Positions 55,716-64,000 of a DNA stretch of 64,000 bases are shown here, piece by piece. Positions within the stretch are counted from its first letter, which is position 1. Each line of letters starts with the position of its first letter. Made by a program: the position numbers and the translations under genes. This DNA comes from JBGPQJ01 sp963709295 (lineage in GTDB: Bacteria > Chloroflexota > Anaerolineae > Anaerolineales > Villigracilaceae): NCBI GenBank assembly GCA_963709295.1, contig CAVPVW010000002.1, positions 62,001-126,000 on the forward strand, written 5' to 3'. A model generated the notes under the pieces. The model ran no database searches, was not told the DNA's origin, and saw only the letters and a program-made list of their open reading frames with translations.

Positions 55716-56447
55716 TTAATACCTTACTTCGACGAGTGTCAATCCAGCCGGAGAAGCCAATCCCGCAGGAAACTTGACCTGGGTCTCAACGGCTTTCTTG
55801 AAATCCTCACATCTTATCTTCCCTAGACCCACCGCGACTTGTCCAAAAACCATCCGCCTGACCATTCTATATAAAAAGGCATCGGCGATGACATCGAAGA
55901 CCAATTGCTCGCCCTCGGTTTTCCAATTCGACATGTCGACAGTCCTCACCGTGTTCCCGTTCTTACTCGGTGAAGAACCGAAAGCGGAGAAATCGTGCGT
56001 CCCGATCAGGCATAATGCAGCTTCCGCAAGTAAATCGACATCCGGTGCTGGCCAAATCCGCCAAGCATATCGGTCAACAAGAGGATCGCGTGTGGATTGC
56101 ACGTACACCCTGTATCGGTAATGGCGCGATTTCGCATCAAACCGCGGGTGAAAATGCGCCTCCACCTTATTGACCGAACCCACAGCGATGTCAATTGGAA
56201 GGTTCGAGTTCAGCGCATTGCACAGGTCTTCATCAGTGTGCCTCCAATTCAGGTCCACTGCCGCCACCTGACCTGAAGCATGAACGCCGGTATCGGTACG
56301 CCCCGCAAGCAGGATCGATTTTCCGTCCCATCCCAATTTGCGAAGTGCACCTTCAAGGATGCCCTGAACGGTTCGGGATCGCGCCTGCCGCTGACTCCCA
56401 ACGAATTGAGTGCCGTCGTAAGCAAAGATAATTTTGTAACGTTCCAT
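55716..56447 (-). CDS. truA: tRNA pseudouridine synthase A
   Basis: A 243-residue enzyme making pseudouridine at tRNA positions 38-40. The catalytic Asp lies in LLAGRTDTGVHASGQV; other blocks are FHPRFDAKSRHYRY and DAFLYRMVRRMVFG. It sits between rplQ and rplM, a common position. Confidence 0.96.
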   Translation of the reverse strand: MERYKIIFAYDGTQFVGSQRQARSRTVQGILEGALRKLGWDGKSILLAGRTDTGVHASGQVAAVDLNWRHTDEDLCNALNSNLPIDIAVGSVNKVEAHFHPRFDAKSRHYRYRVYVQSTRDPLVDRYAWRIWPAPDVDLLAEAALCLIGTHDFSAFGSSPSKNGNTVRTVDMSNWKTEGEQLVFDVIADAFLYRMVRRMVFGQVAVGLGKIRCEDFKKAVETQVKFPAGLASPAGLTLVEVRY

Positions 56448-56498
56448 CTTTTTCTGGCGGTCACCGCCAGGGAAGGCGGGAATCCGCCGTCCAAGAAT

Positions 56499-56876
56499 TT
56501 ACTCTTCCACGAATTCCAGTACGACCATTTGAGCGCCGTCGCCCTGCCGCGGTCCCAACTTGACGATTCGGGTATACCCGCCTGGACGCTTGGCAAAACG
56601 AGGAGCGATGTCGTCGAACAGCTTGGCAACCGGTTGGTTGCTCCCAAGACGGGAAGCGACCAGACGCCGGGCATGAACCTTGCCGGCATCACTGGCTTCA
56701 CCGGATCGGCGTGCGATCGTGACCAGCCGTTCCGCCTCGCCACGGATCGCCTTTGCCTTGGCAAGCGTGGTGGTGATCCGTTCGTGTTCAAAAAGCTGTT
56801 TGATCATCGTGCGGCGCAAGGCAATGCGCGCACTGGAAGTTCTACCTAATCTGTAACCTGCCACCTGATGTCGCAT
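56499..56876 (-). CDS. rplQ: Ribosomal protein bL17
   Basis: A 125-residue product opening MRHQVAGYRLGRTSSARIAL and continuing RRTMIKQLFEHERITTTLAKA. It lies 7 bases after rpoA, as in the alpha operon of most bacteria. Confidence 0.97.
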   Translation of the reverse strand: MRHQVAGYRLGRTSSARIALRRTMIKQLFEHERITTTLAKAKAIRGEAERLVTIARRSGEASDAGKVHARRLVASRLGSNQPVAKLFDDIAPRFAKRPGGYTRIVKLGPRQGDGAQMVVLEFVEE

Positions 56877-56883
56877 TTCTTAT

Positions 56884-57852
56884 TTACTCCACAGTCGTCT
56901 TTTCGTCTTTCAAGTAGCCTTTTTCACGCATTTTCTGGCGTAATTCGTCAAGCGATTTTTCGCCGAAGTTGCGAATCGACATTACAGCCTGGTCGCCCTT
57001 GTCAAGCAATTCAAGGACATCTCCCACAGTGGTGATGCCGGTGCGCTTCAAAGAGTTGAAGACGCGAACCGACAGGTCAAGCGCTTCAACGGGCGTTTCA
57101 GCCACTTCACTGGTCAACCGGCTGCCCGACACTTCCTTCTCGATGGAAATGGCCAGGGTCTCTTCACTGACACCGGCAATGAAGCGAAGATGCTCAATGA
57201 TCAGCTTCGCCGCCGTGCTGAGCGATTTCTCAGGGGATACCGTGCCATCGGTCCAGATCTCCAGGGTTAGCTTGTCGTAAGCAGTGCTCTGACCTACACG
57301 GGCAGAGGTCACTTCCCAATTCACACGCTTGACCGGGCTGAAGATCGCGTCCACCGGCAGCTCGCCGATGGGCAAACGTCCCCCGCGCTCATTGGCGGGA
57401 GAATAGCCTCGACCGCGCTCGACCGTCATTTCAAGATCAAGCTTGGTCTTGTGGTTGTCCACCGTAAACAGATACAAATCCGGGTTGATCACTTCGACCT
57501 CGGCAGGCGTGATGATATCCGCCGCGGTGACCACACCTTCTCCCCGGACTTCCAGGTGCATCCGGGTGGTATCCACCCCGTCCAACTTCAGGCGAAGTTG
57601 TTTGATTTGTAAAGTCACCTGGATGACATCCTCGCGAACGCCGGGAATGTCGCTAAACTCATGCAGTACATCTGCAATTCTGATGGATGTCACCGACGCG
57701 CCGTCCAGCGAGGACAGCAGGACACGCCTCAAGGCGTTCCCAAGCGTGTGTCCGTAACCGCGTTCCAGCGGGCTGATGACAAATTTTCCGTAATTTCGAG
57801 CTTCAGCTTCCCGCTCGATCTTGGGCATGACCATGTTTGATAAACCCGTCAC
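56884..57852 (-). CDS. rpoA: RNA polymerase alpha subunit
   Basis: A 322-residue subunit. The N-terminal assembly domain has GYGHTLGNALRRVLLSSL and the C-terminal DNA/activator domain has NSLKRTGITTVGDVLEL and SIRNFGEKSLDELRQKM. GTG at 57852 has GAGG six bases upstream and was chosen; ATG codons at 57834 and 57828 are alternatives and would remove 6-8 residues. Confidence 0.98.
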   Translation of the reverse strand: MTGLSNMVMPKIEREAEARNYGKFVISPLERGYGHTLGNALRRVLLSSLDGASVTSIRIADVLHEFSDIPGVREDVIQVTLQIKQLRLKLDGVDTTRMHLEVRGEGVVTAADIITPAEVEVINPDLYLFTVDNHKTKLDLEMTVERGRGYSPANERGGRLPIGELPVDAIFSPVKRVNWEVTSARVGQSTAYDKLTLEIWTDGTVSPEKSLSTAAKLIIEHLRFIAGVSEETLAISIEKEVSGSRLTSEVAETPVEALDLSVRVFNSLKRTGITTVGDVLELLDKGDQAVMSIRNFGEKSLDELRQKMREKGYLKDEKTTVE

Positions 57853-57927
57853 GGTTCACCTCTCCCTTTTCAAGTGAAACGGTTCTGCCCGGCTTGGGAA
57901 TTGCACAGCCAGGCTGATTTTGATTAC

Positions 57928-58581
57928 CTATCGGCGTGAGTAATACTCAACGATCAACTGCTCGTTGAGGTTGCCATCGATCTCAGCCCGCTCTGGTAAT
58001 CGCTGGACGGAGCCGGCCAAACCCTTCAAGTCCCGGTTCAACCACATGGGCGTGGTTCGTTTTTCAGCCAAATCCCCTAGAACCTTGAAGTAGGTGCTGC
58101 CCCGTGATCCTTCGCGAACGGCCAAGACATCACCGGAATCGAGCAGCATCGACGGTACATCCGTGCGGCGTCCATTAACGGTAAAGTGTCCGTGGGTCAC
58201 CAGCAGGCGCGCCTCGGCGCGGCTGGAAGCGAAGCCCATGCGGAAGATCACGTTATCAAGCCTGGATTCAAGAATCTGGAGCAGGTTCAAACCGGTCAAA
58301 CCGCGGCGGCCGGAGGCAGTTTCAACATACCGGCGGAACTGGCGCTCGAAAACACCGTAAACCCGTCGCGCCTTTTGCTTGGCGCGCAACTGGCGGGCGT
58401 AATCGGACTCGCGGCCGGTGCCTCCCCTGTTGGAACGGGAACCGGTGCGGCCATGCTGACCGGGGGCGAAGCTGCGCTTTTCAAAAGAACAGTGCGGCGT
58501 AAAGCAGCGCTCGCCCTTCAAGAATAATTTTTCACCTTCACGCCGGCAAAGTTTACATACCGGACCTAGATATTTCGCCAT
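57928..58581 (-). CDS. rpsD: Ribosomal protein uS4, zinc-containing form
   Basis: A 217-residue primary 16S binder. The first 31 residues keep four Cys (9, 12, 26, 31), so this is the C+ zinc form. The S4 fold follows (RLDNVIFRMGFASSRAEARL). Between rpsK and rpoA, as in the alpha operon. Confidence 0.98.
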   Translation of the reverse strand: MAKYLGPVCKLCRREGEKLFLKGERCFTPHCSFEKRSFAPGQHGRTGSRSNRGGTGRESDYARQLRAKQKARRVYGVFERQFRRYVETASGRRGLTGLNLLQILESRLDNVIFRMGFASSRAEARLLVTHGHFTVNGRRTDVPSMLLDSGDVLAVREGSRGSTYFKVLGDLAEKRTTPMWLNRDLKGLAGSVQRLPERAEIDGNLNEQLIVEYYSRR

Positions 58582-58605
58582 TGGTTATACCCTCTCAACT
58601 TAATC

Positions 58606-59013
58606 TTACACACGACGCTTCTTCGGAGGCCGGCACCCGTTATGTGGAACCGGGGTCAGGTCCGAGATCAAACGCACTTTGATGCCCATCGATTGGACCG
58701 CACGAATCGCAGACTCGCGTCCGGGTCCGGGACCCTTAACGTAGAGTTCGACTTCCTGAATGCCCATGGCCTGGGCAGCCTTAATGGCCTGCTCGGCAGC
58801 CAGACGGGCAGCGAAGGGAGTGCTCTTGCGGGAGCCCTTGAATCCGGCGGAGCCAGCCGATCCCCAGGTCAGAGTGTTTCCCTGTGAATCGGTGACCGTC
58901 ACAATCGTATTATTGAACGAGGCAAAGATATGAACCTGCCCCGAGGATAGAGTGCGTTTGACTTTTCGAGCGCCGCCGCCTGCACGACGTGTGGAACGAA
59001 CATTTTGAGCCAT
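58606..59013 (-). CDS. rpsK: Ribosomal protein uS11
   Basis: A 135-residue product with VHIFASFNNTIVTVTDSQGN, TPFAARLAAEQAIKAA and the C-terminal LTPVPHNGCRPPKKRRV. The platform-binding Asn-Gly near the end is intact. Confidence 0.98.
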   Translation of the reverse strand: MAQNVRSTRRAGGGARKVKRTLSSGQVHIFASFNNTIVTVTDSQGNTLTWGSAGSAGFKGSRKSTPFAARLAAEQAIKAAQAMGIQEVELYVKGPGPGRESAIRAVQSMGIKVRLISDLTPVPHNGCRPPKKRRV

Positions 59014-59042
59014 TTGTCCTCGCAGTTAATCTTGAACTTGAA

Positions 59043-59429
59043 TTACTTCTTGCCACCACGGCGGCGGCCGCGACCGGCAACTGTCTTCTTCGGACCCTTG
59101 CGGGTTCGGGAGTTTGTTCGGGTGCGCTGACCATTAACCGGCAGGTTGCGGCGATGACGCATGCCGCGGTAGCAGCCGATTTCGATCAGGCGCTTGATAT
59201 TGAGCTGTTCCTCACGGCGTAAATCGCCTTCCACCGTGAAGTTCTTGTTGATGTAATCACGCAGCGCGGCAACTTCGCTCTCGGTGAGGTCTTTGATGCG
59301 CGTGTCGGGATTCACCTTTGTGGCAGCCAAAATCTCCTGTGACCGGGTCAAACCGACTCCGAACAGGTAGGTCAGGCCAATTTCGACCCGTTTATTACGA
59401 GGAAGATCAACACCTTCAATTCTTGCCAT
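59043..59429 (-). CDS. rpsM: Ribosomal protein uS13
   Basis: A 128-residue product starting MARIEGVDLPRNKRVEIGLT, with GCYRGMRHRRNLPVNGQRTR and the basic tail GPKKTVAGRGRRRGGKK that contacts tRNA. It is five bases after rpmJ. Confidence 0.98.
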   Translation of the reverse strand: MARIEGVDLPRNKRVEIGLTYLFGVGLTRSQEILAATKVNPDTRIKDLTESEVAALRDYINKNFTVEGDLRREEQLNIKRLIEIGCYRGMRHRRNLPVNGQRTRTNSRTRKGPKKTVAGRGRRRGGKK

Positions 59430-59434
59430 GGTTT

Positions 59435-59548
59435 TTACCCTTGTCGCTGTTTGTGCTTAGGATTTTCGCAGATCACGTACAATCTGCCTGCGCGCTTGAC
59501 GATCTTGCATTTTGCGCAACGCTTTCGGATGGATGGTGATACTTTCAT
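59435..59548 (-). CDS. rpmJ: Ribosomal protein bL36, zinc-containing form
   Basis: A 37-residue product: MKVSPSIRKRCAKCKIVKRA continuing to KHKQRQG, with Cys11, Cys14, Cys27 and His32 as the zinc site. AAGGAG lies nine bases before the ATG. infA is not found next to it, although it often lies between map and rpmJ. Confidence 0.97.
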   Translation of the reverse strand: MKVSPSIRKRCAKCKIVKRAGRLYVICENPKHKQRQG

Positions 59549-59595
59549 TGATATTTCTCCTTAAAACAATTCCTGTCAGTACAGCCAAAGTTTGA

Positions 59596-59624
59596 ATTAT
59601 ACACGTGCTTGCGCATTCCGTCCA
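59596..59624 (-). promoter_or_regulatory. Candidate internal promoter before rpmJ
   Basis: On the minus strand TGGACG (59619-59624), a 17-base spacer and TATAAT (59596-59601), in the 98-base gap between map and rpmJ. It would separate the alpha-operon genes from the spc part. Confidence 0.5.
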
Positions 59625-59646
59625 GAACCAGGTTCTTCCCTCGGTC

Positions 59647-60414
59647 TCACGGGACAGTCAGGATGAGAGGATCTCCTTCGGTGACCGCGATGGAATGTTC
59701 AAAATGCGCGGTCAGTGAGCCATCAGCAGAAACCACCGTCCATTGATCGGACAGAACTCGTGTCTCCGGCGTTCCAGCCAGGACCATCGGTTCAATCGCG
59801 ATGACAAGCCCGGGGCGTAATTCCATCCCGTGACCTGCCACACCGTAATTCGGCAATTCGGGGCCTTCATGCATCTGGCGCCCCACGCCGTGGCCGGTGT
59901 ATACGCGTGTTACAAATAACCCACGACTTTCCACAAATTGCTGTATCGCGAAGGAAACATCTCCCGTTCGCTTGCCAGGACGCATCTGTGCAATACCTGC
60001 CGCCAGGGCACCTTCCGTCACTTCGAGCAGTTTCTTCCCGATGGAAGAAATCTCACCGACACCGGCAGAATAAGCCGAGTCCGCAACGTACCCGTCTACG
60101 AACGTCCCGCAATCCACCGACACCAGGTCCCCCTCTTTCAGCTTACGCTTTCCGGGGATACCGTGCACCAACTGTTCATTGATGCTGACGGTGATGGACG
60201 TAGGAAACGGCGGACGCCCGTAGCCTTTGAAAGGCGATACAGCACCGTGTTTCTTCAGCACTTCCTCAGCAGCCGCGTTGAGGTCCGCTGTTGTCACACC
60301 GGGTTGTAAAAGTTCGCGAGTGGCTGCCAGCGCTTTGTGGTTGATCCGGCCGGCTTCGCGCATGAGCGCGATTTCCGCCGGTTGTTTCAAATGTACCTGG
60401 CGAGCCCAACTCAT
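59647..60414 (-). CDS. map: Methionine aminopeptidase, type I
   Basis: A 255-residue metalloenzyme removing the initiator Met. Metal ligands lie in VDCGTFVDGYVADSAY (two Asp), GHGVGRQMHEGPELPNYG (His) and IAIEPMV and HFEHSIAV (Glu). The start overlaps the adk stop by four bases (ATGA). It lacks the N-terminal zinc extension of longer forms. Confidence 0.97.
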   Translation of the reverse strand: MSWARQVHLKQPAEIALMREAGRINHKALAATRELLQPGVTTADLNAAAEEVLKKHGAVSPFKGYGRPPFPTSITVSINEQLVHGIPGKRKLKEGDLVSVDCGTFVDGYVADSAYSAGVGEISSIGKKLLEVTEGALAAGIAQMRPGKRTGDVSFAIQQFVESRGLFVTRVYTGHGVGRQMHEGPELPNYGVAGHGMELRPGLVIAIEPMVLAGTPETRVLSDQWTVVSADGSLTAHFEHSIAVTEGDPLILTVP

Positions 60415-61073
60415 ATGATGTTCTTACTCTTCAGCGCATCCACCAGCAGCTGCGTCACCTGCTCAATGGGCTGCGCGCCATCAACTTTGGTTAGCTTCCC
60501 CTGGCGCGTGTAAAACGCGATCAGAGGCGAAGTATCTTTCATATAAACCAGGATGCGGCGCTTGACCGTTTCAGCCTTGTCGTCATCCCGTTGATACAAT
60601 TCCGAGCCATCCAAATCGCAGACACCAGGCGACTTGGGCGGGTTGAATTTTTCATGGTAAACATGCCCCTGCGCACGGCAGGACCACCGTCCACTCAACC
60701 GGTCCACCAAAACTTCCTCGGCGGCCGTGATGAAAGGGACCAGGTCCACCTGCCCGCTGAAGCTTTCCAGCATTTTATCGAGGGCTTCCGCCTGGGCTTT
60801 CGTCCGCGGGAAACCATCCAGGATGGCACCGTCGGCACAATCGGGGCGGGAGAACCGCTCCTTGATCATGGCAATGGTCACGTCATCTGGAACGAGTTCA
60901 CCCTTGTTTATAAATGTCTGGGCGTGTTTTCCAAGCTCGGTTTGATTTTTAATGTTCTCGCGAAAAATATCGCCGGAGGAGATGTGAACCAGCCCTGTCT
61001 TCTCGATAAGCAACTTGGCTTGAGTACCTTTACCAGCGCCTGGTGGTCCGAGAAGGACGATGTACTTGGGCAT
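60411..61073 (-). CDS. adk: Adenylate kinase
   Basis: A 220-residue enzyme interconverting AMP, ADP and ATP. The P-loop is GPPGAGKGTQA, followed by ILDGFPRTKAQAEAL and a long LID with Cys, His and Cys (WSCRAQGHVYHEKF, PGVCDLDG) that may bind zinc in part. It follows secY by 10 bases, as in the spc operon. Confidence 0.97.
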   Translation of the reverse strand: MPKYIVLLGPPGAGKGTQAKLLIEKTGLVHISSGDIFRENIKNQTELGKHAQTFINKGELVPDDVTIAMIKERFSRPDCADGAILDGFPRTKAQAEALDKMLESFSGQVDLVPFITAAEEVLVDRLSGRWSCRAQGHVYHEKFNPPKSPGVCDLDGSELYQRDDDKAETVKRRILVYMKDTSPLIAFYTRQGKLTKVDGAQPIEQVTQLLVDALKSKNII

Positions 61074-61083
61074 CCAAGTCTCC

Positions 61084-62448
61084 CTATTTCACGATAATCG
61101 AGTCGGTGTACCCATGCAGTTTCAATTCTGCATCGATGTTGGAGAATGTATCACGGACGACACCCACCACGATCAACAAACCTGCGGACGAGGTCAGGAA
61201 CAACCCCGCTGTCCCCGCAGCGCCGCCGGTAATGGTCTGAAGCAGGAGGCTGATGAGGAATGGCAGGATGGCAACGAGCCCCAGGAACAAGGCACCCACA
61301 AACGTGATGCGATTCTGCACCTTGCTCAAGTAGCGTTGGGTTGGAGCACCGCGGTTGACACCCGGGATCTGTGCACCCATCCTCTTCAAGTTTTCTCCGT
61401 AGTTCTGTTGTTCAAAAAGCACGGCCGTGTAGAAGAAGGTGAAACCAACCACCATCAGGAAATAAACCAGCCAATAACTCCAGGAACCGCCATTGAACCA
61501 TTGGACGATGCTTGTGGCGGCATTCGCAACCGTCTCGTTTTCAGCACTCATGAAATAACTGGCCAAGATGGATGGGAACTGAAGCAGGGCACCCGCAAAG
61601 ATCAACGGGATCATGCCTGCCATGTTCACCATAAGGGGGAACGAACCCTTGACCGGCATGGACATTCGATTTCCGACCCGGCGACCGGGATACATGACGG
61701 GCACGTAGCGGCGGCCTTGCTGGACGTAAACGATGGCAAAGATGGTCGCGAGGATGACTAAAAGCATGAACCCCACCAACAACCACCAATACTGGCGGTC
61801 GCTTAACAAACCCCGGAAATTATTGGGGATCTGCGAGACGATGCCGGCAAAGATGATGAGGGACAAGCCCTGGTTGCGGATACCAAACTCCGAGATAAGT
61901 TCTCCCAGCCAAATCGCGAACATCGTCCCTGCGACCATGGCAGCAAGGATGGCCATGGAGGAAAGAATCAAATCCGGAGTAAAGCCAAAGGAAATCACCT
62001 GCCCAAATTGGGCCGCCAGTGAATTGAAAATGCTGATCTGGCCAAGCGCGGACAACGTTGCCATCGGAATGGTCAGGATCAGGGTCCATTTCTCCATCCA
62101 TTTTCTGGCCTCGGTGGGATTCTCCTGTTGCATGCGCTGCAAGGAAGGAATGATCGGAACCATCAATTGCAGGATAATCTGGGCAGTGATGTAGGGATAC
62201 ACACCCATCGCCAGGATTGAAAACCTGGAGACCGTTCCGCCGGATAGCAGGTCAAGGAACTGGAAGAAGGTCCCGCCGGATTGAGCCAATTGAGCCTGGA
62301 GCTGCTCCAGTACGCCGTAGTTAATTCCCGGCACAGGGACATTCGCCGCAAACCGGTAGATCACAAGAATTCCAAGAGTGATCAACAGCTTGCGCCGGAT
62401 ATCTTCTGACTTCCAGAGGTAACGCCATGCTGGCCAACTTTTCTTCAT
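61084..62448 (-). CDS. secY: Preprotein translocase subunit SecY
   Basis: A 454-residue channel with ten hydrophobic helices. Family blocks: RFAANVPVPGINYGVLEQL near the N-terminus, VYPYITAQIILQLM, and NYGENLKRMGAQIPGVNRGA in the C-terminal cytoplasmic loop. It exports, among others, the lipoprotein and signal-peptide proteins of this window. Between rplO and adk. Confidence 0.97.
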   Translation of the reverse strand: MKKSWPAWRYLWKSEDIRRKLLITLGILVIYRFAANVPVPGINYGVLEQLQAQLAQSGGTFFQFLDLLSGGTVSRFSILAMGVYPYITAQIILQLMVPIIPSLQRMQQENPTEARKWMEKWTLILTIPMATLSALGQISIFNSLAAQFGQVISFGFTPDLILSSMAILAAMVAGTMFAIWLGELISEFGIRNQGLSLIIFAGIVSQIPNNFRGLLSDRQYWWLLVGFMLLVILATIFAIVYVQQGRRYVPVMYPGRRVGNRMSMPVKGSFPLMVNMAGMIPLIFAGALLQFPSILASYFMSAENETVANAATSIVQWFNGGSWSYWLVYFLMVVGFTFFYTAVLFEQQNYGENLKRMGAQIPGVNRGAPTQRYLSKVQNRITFVGALFLGLVAILPFLISLLLQTITGGAAGTAGLFLTSSAGLLIVVGVVRDTFSNIDAELKLHGYTDSIIVK

Positions 62449-62472
62449 GGATATCTCACTTTAGAAGTAGGA

Positions 62473-62928
62473 TTATTCCAGAGGTTCGACCGAACCGCCG
62501 GCAGCTTCAATCTTCCGTTTCGCTCCATCGCTGACTCGATGTACCCGGACTTTGAGAGGCATGGTGATCTCACCGCGTCCGAGGATGACCACCGGGTTGC
62601 GCGGATCGCGTAATAGGCGTGCGCCGGCAAGGGCTTCAGGGGTTACTTCAGCCTTTTCTTTGAAAGCGGCTGTGAGCTGGTCGAGATTAACCTCATTGTA
62701 TTCGACCGTGTTCAGGGGCGAGAAGCCTTCACCTCGGATGAAGGGCAGCCGCCGGTAGAACGGCAGGTTGCCACCCTGGCGGTAAATGTGCCCTCCCTGT
62801 CCTGAGCGCGAGCCTTCACCTTTGGTACCGTGACCGGCGGTTTTGCCCTGTCCGGCGGAGATACCACGGCCGACGCGCTTGCGGTTCTTCTTTGAACCGG
62901 GGTTGGGATTAAGATCGTGAAGTTTCAT
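62473..62928 (-). CDS. rplO: Ribosomal protein uL15
   Basis: A 151-residue product opening MKLHDLNPNPGSKKNRKRVG with the Gly-rich GRGISAGQGKTAGHGTKG tract that binds 23S rRNA. Nine bases before it lies the rpmD stop. Confidence 0.97.
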   Translation of the reverse strand: MKLHDLNPNPGSKKNRKRVGRGISAGQGKTAGHGTKGEGSRSGQGGHIYRQGGNLPFYRRLPFIRGEGFSPLNTVEYNEVNLDQLTAAFKEKAEVTPEALAGARLLRDPRNPVVILGRGEITMPLKVRVHRVSDGAKRKIEAAGGSVEPLE

Positions 62929-62937
62929 CGTTCGTTC

Positions 62938-63132
62938 CTACTCTTCAACCTTTAACAGGTGAATGATCTTGGTGATCATCCCGCGTACGGCAGGAGAATC
63001 ATTAATTTCCACTGTTTGATGCATGCGTCGCAAGCCAAGGGCCTTGACGGTCCGTTTCTGAACCTCGGTATAGCCAATCGGACTCCTGACCAGAGTGACG
63101 CGCACCGTTTTCTTTTCTGATTTCTTAGGCAT
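62938..63132 (-). CDS. rpmD: Ribosomal protein uL30
   Basis: A 64-residue product with VRVTLVRSPIGYTEVQKRTV and LGLRRMHQTVEINDSPAVRG. ATG at 63132 gives the usual length and overlaps the rpsE stop by 8 bases; a longer frame reading into rpsE is not credible. Confidence 0.96.
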   Translation of the reverse strand: MPKKSEKKTVRVTLVRSPIGYTEVQKRTVKALGLRRMHQTVEINDSPAVRGMITKIIHLLKVEE

Positions 63133-63664
63133 GCTTCCTCCGTTCCCAGAATGGAACCAGCTCCTCCACTGCCTTTCCACGCCGGGCTGCTTCCTCCGCC
63201 GGGGATTTAAGTTGATCCAGCGCATCGAACGTCGCCATCACGCCGTTCAACACATTCGAGGAGCCAAGGGATTTGGTCAGGATATCGCGCACACCCGCTG
63301 CTTCGAGCACGGCACGCACACCCCCTGCCGCGATAACACCCGTACCGGCGGAGGCTGGCTTGAGCAACACCCTCGATCCAGCCACCTTGCCGATGACTTC
63401 ATGAGGGATGGTTGTTCCAGCCAAGAACACCTTGCGCAGGTCCTTGCGGGCGCGTTCGGACGCCTTACGCATCGCATCCGGCACCGCATTGGCTTTGCCA
63501 ATACCCATGCCTACTTTTCCGTTATTGTCACCGATCACAACAGTCACGCGGAACTGGAAGCGGCGACCGCCCTTGACCACTTTGGCCACACGCGCGATCT
63601 CAATGACACGCTCGTCAAAGGGTTGTTCCTGTGAGGTTAATTCAGTTTTTCCGAAGTCCGACAT
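63125..63664 (-). CDS. rpsE: Ribosomal protein uS5
   Basis: A 179-residue product with GGRRFQFRVTVVIGDNNGKV and GIGKANAVPDAMRKASERAR. The start at 63664 is supported by GGAG about seven bases upstream; a start four codons earlier is possible. Confidence 0.97.
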   Translation of the reverse strand: MSDFGKTELTSQEQPFDERVIEIARVAKVVKGGRRFQFRVTVVIGDNNGKVGMGIGKANAVPDAMRKASERARKDLRKVFLAGTTIPHEVIGKVAGSRVLLKPASAGTGVIAAGGVRAVLEAAGVRDILTKSLGSSNVLNGVMATFDALDQLKSPAEEAARRGKAVEELVPFWERRKHA

Positions 63665-63682
63665 AGTTTTCTCCACTGGGAG

Positions 63683-64000
63683 CTAGAATTGCAAACCGCC
63701 TTCGCGTGCGCCGTCAGCCAGAGCCTTGACCCGGCCAGTGTAGCGGAATCCGCCACGGTCGAAAACGACTGTTTCAATGCCCTTGTTCTTGGCGCGCTCA
63801 GCGACAGCCTTGCCAACCATGCGGGCTTGTTCGATTTTCTTTTTGCCTTTGACCTTCTTGCGCAGTTCTGTATCGATGGTCGAGGCCGACACAAGTGTCC
63901 GGCCGTCCATGTCGTCAATCACCTGGGCATAGATCTCACTGGTGCTGCGGAAAACACTCAAGCGAGGTCTGCCGGTTGCGCCAAAAACGGTCTTGCGAAC
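63683..64000 (-). CDS. rplR: Ribosomal protein uL18, 5' end outside the window
   Basis: The frame is open to the window edge and begins here as VRKTVFGATGRPRLSVFRS, then HIYAQVIDD-like text (EIYAQVIDDMDG), GKAVAERAKNKGIE and the end FDRGGFRYTGRVKALADG. A TTG at 63961 is not the start because the family motif RPRLSVFRS crosses it; about 15 residues are missing. Confidence 0.95.
   Translation of the reverse strand, partial: VRKTVFGATGRPRLSVFRSTSEIYAQVIDDMDGRTLVSASTIDTELRKKVKGKKKIEQARMVGKAVAERAKNKGIETVVFDRGGFRYTGRVKALADGAREGGLQF

Overview
The window looks like a chromosomal segment of an uncultured member of Chloroflexota, probably class Anaerolineae. This is inferred from gene content: a B12-dependent ribonucleotide reductase with nrdR, many GAF/PAS/HD-GYP/GGDEF receptors, a lipoprotein with an NBR1-type four-tryptophan domain, DUF58 and TgpA-like transglutaminase genes, and a tandem phosphofructokinase. 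Base composition is near 50% GC. There is no 16S gene, so the taxon is not proven. I saw no insertion sequence, prophage or CRISPR array.

Layout. 1-3905 (minus): ridA, an OmpR-type regulator, its sensor kinase, a family 2 glycosyltransferase and the start of a polyprenyl sugar-phosphate transferase, a likely exopolysaccharide unit under two-component control. 4034-7489: a secreted helical protein, three tRNAs (Phe, Gly, Cys) with their own promoter and terminator, an ion-channel-like membrane protein and a C45 acyltransferase. 7686-12478 (plus): a single-domain receiver and a giant REC-REC-PAS-GAFx5-HD-GYP hub. 12506-19794: tyrS, a PH-like membrane protein, an HD phosphohydrolase, a TIGR01777 epimerase, an HNH nuclease and an ABC exporter whose permease carries a SpoIIM domain. 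19958-28749 (minus): lgt, a CDP-alcohol phosphatidyltransferase, ftsK, an S1 protein, a 7TM-GAF protein, a GNAT, an anchored protein and purine nucleoside phosphorylase. 28950-33695 (plus): an HD-GYP phosphodiesterase overlapping a GGDEF cyclase. 33892-44529 (minus): rluD, lspA, alr, an AlkD-like protein, a deoxynucleoside kinase, tandem PFK, nrdJ, nrdR and an alpha/beta hydrolase. 44758-53575 (plus): a small gene, DUF58, transglutaminase, a solute-binding lipoprotein and a PAS/GAF/GGDEF protein. 53631-64000 (minus): mazG and the end of the spc/alpha ribosomal operons from rplR to rpsI.

The most important caution is that twelve single-base frame breaks interrupt eleven genes between 1.8 and 46.1 kb, including tyrS, lgt and nrdJ. 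In each case a one-base correction restores a full-length family member, and for the S1 gene it also restores a TAATG overlap with ftsK. Sequence or assembly indels are the simplest explanation. Coordinates for these genes span both pieces.

The best regulatory signals are two NrdR-box-like sites 31 bp apart over the nrdR promoter, a TTGACA-N17-TAAAAT promoter for the tRNAs, and three genes whose -10 element sits 6-7 bases before ATG, which suggests leaderless mRNAs. Cyclic di-GMP signalling dominates the plus-strand modules (two HD-GYP and two GGDEF proteins). I found no clear new defence or mobile system. The best candidates for something undescribed are the 7TM-GAF protein with a putative helix-turn-helix tail, the ABC-2/SpoIIM fusion and the channel-like protein with a degenerate filter.
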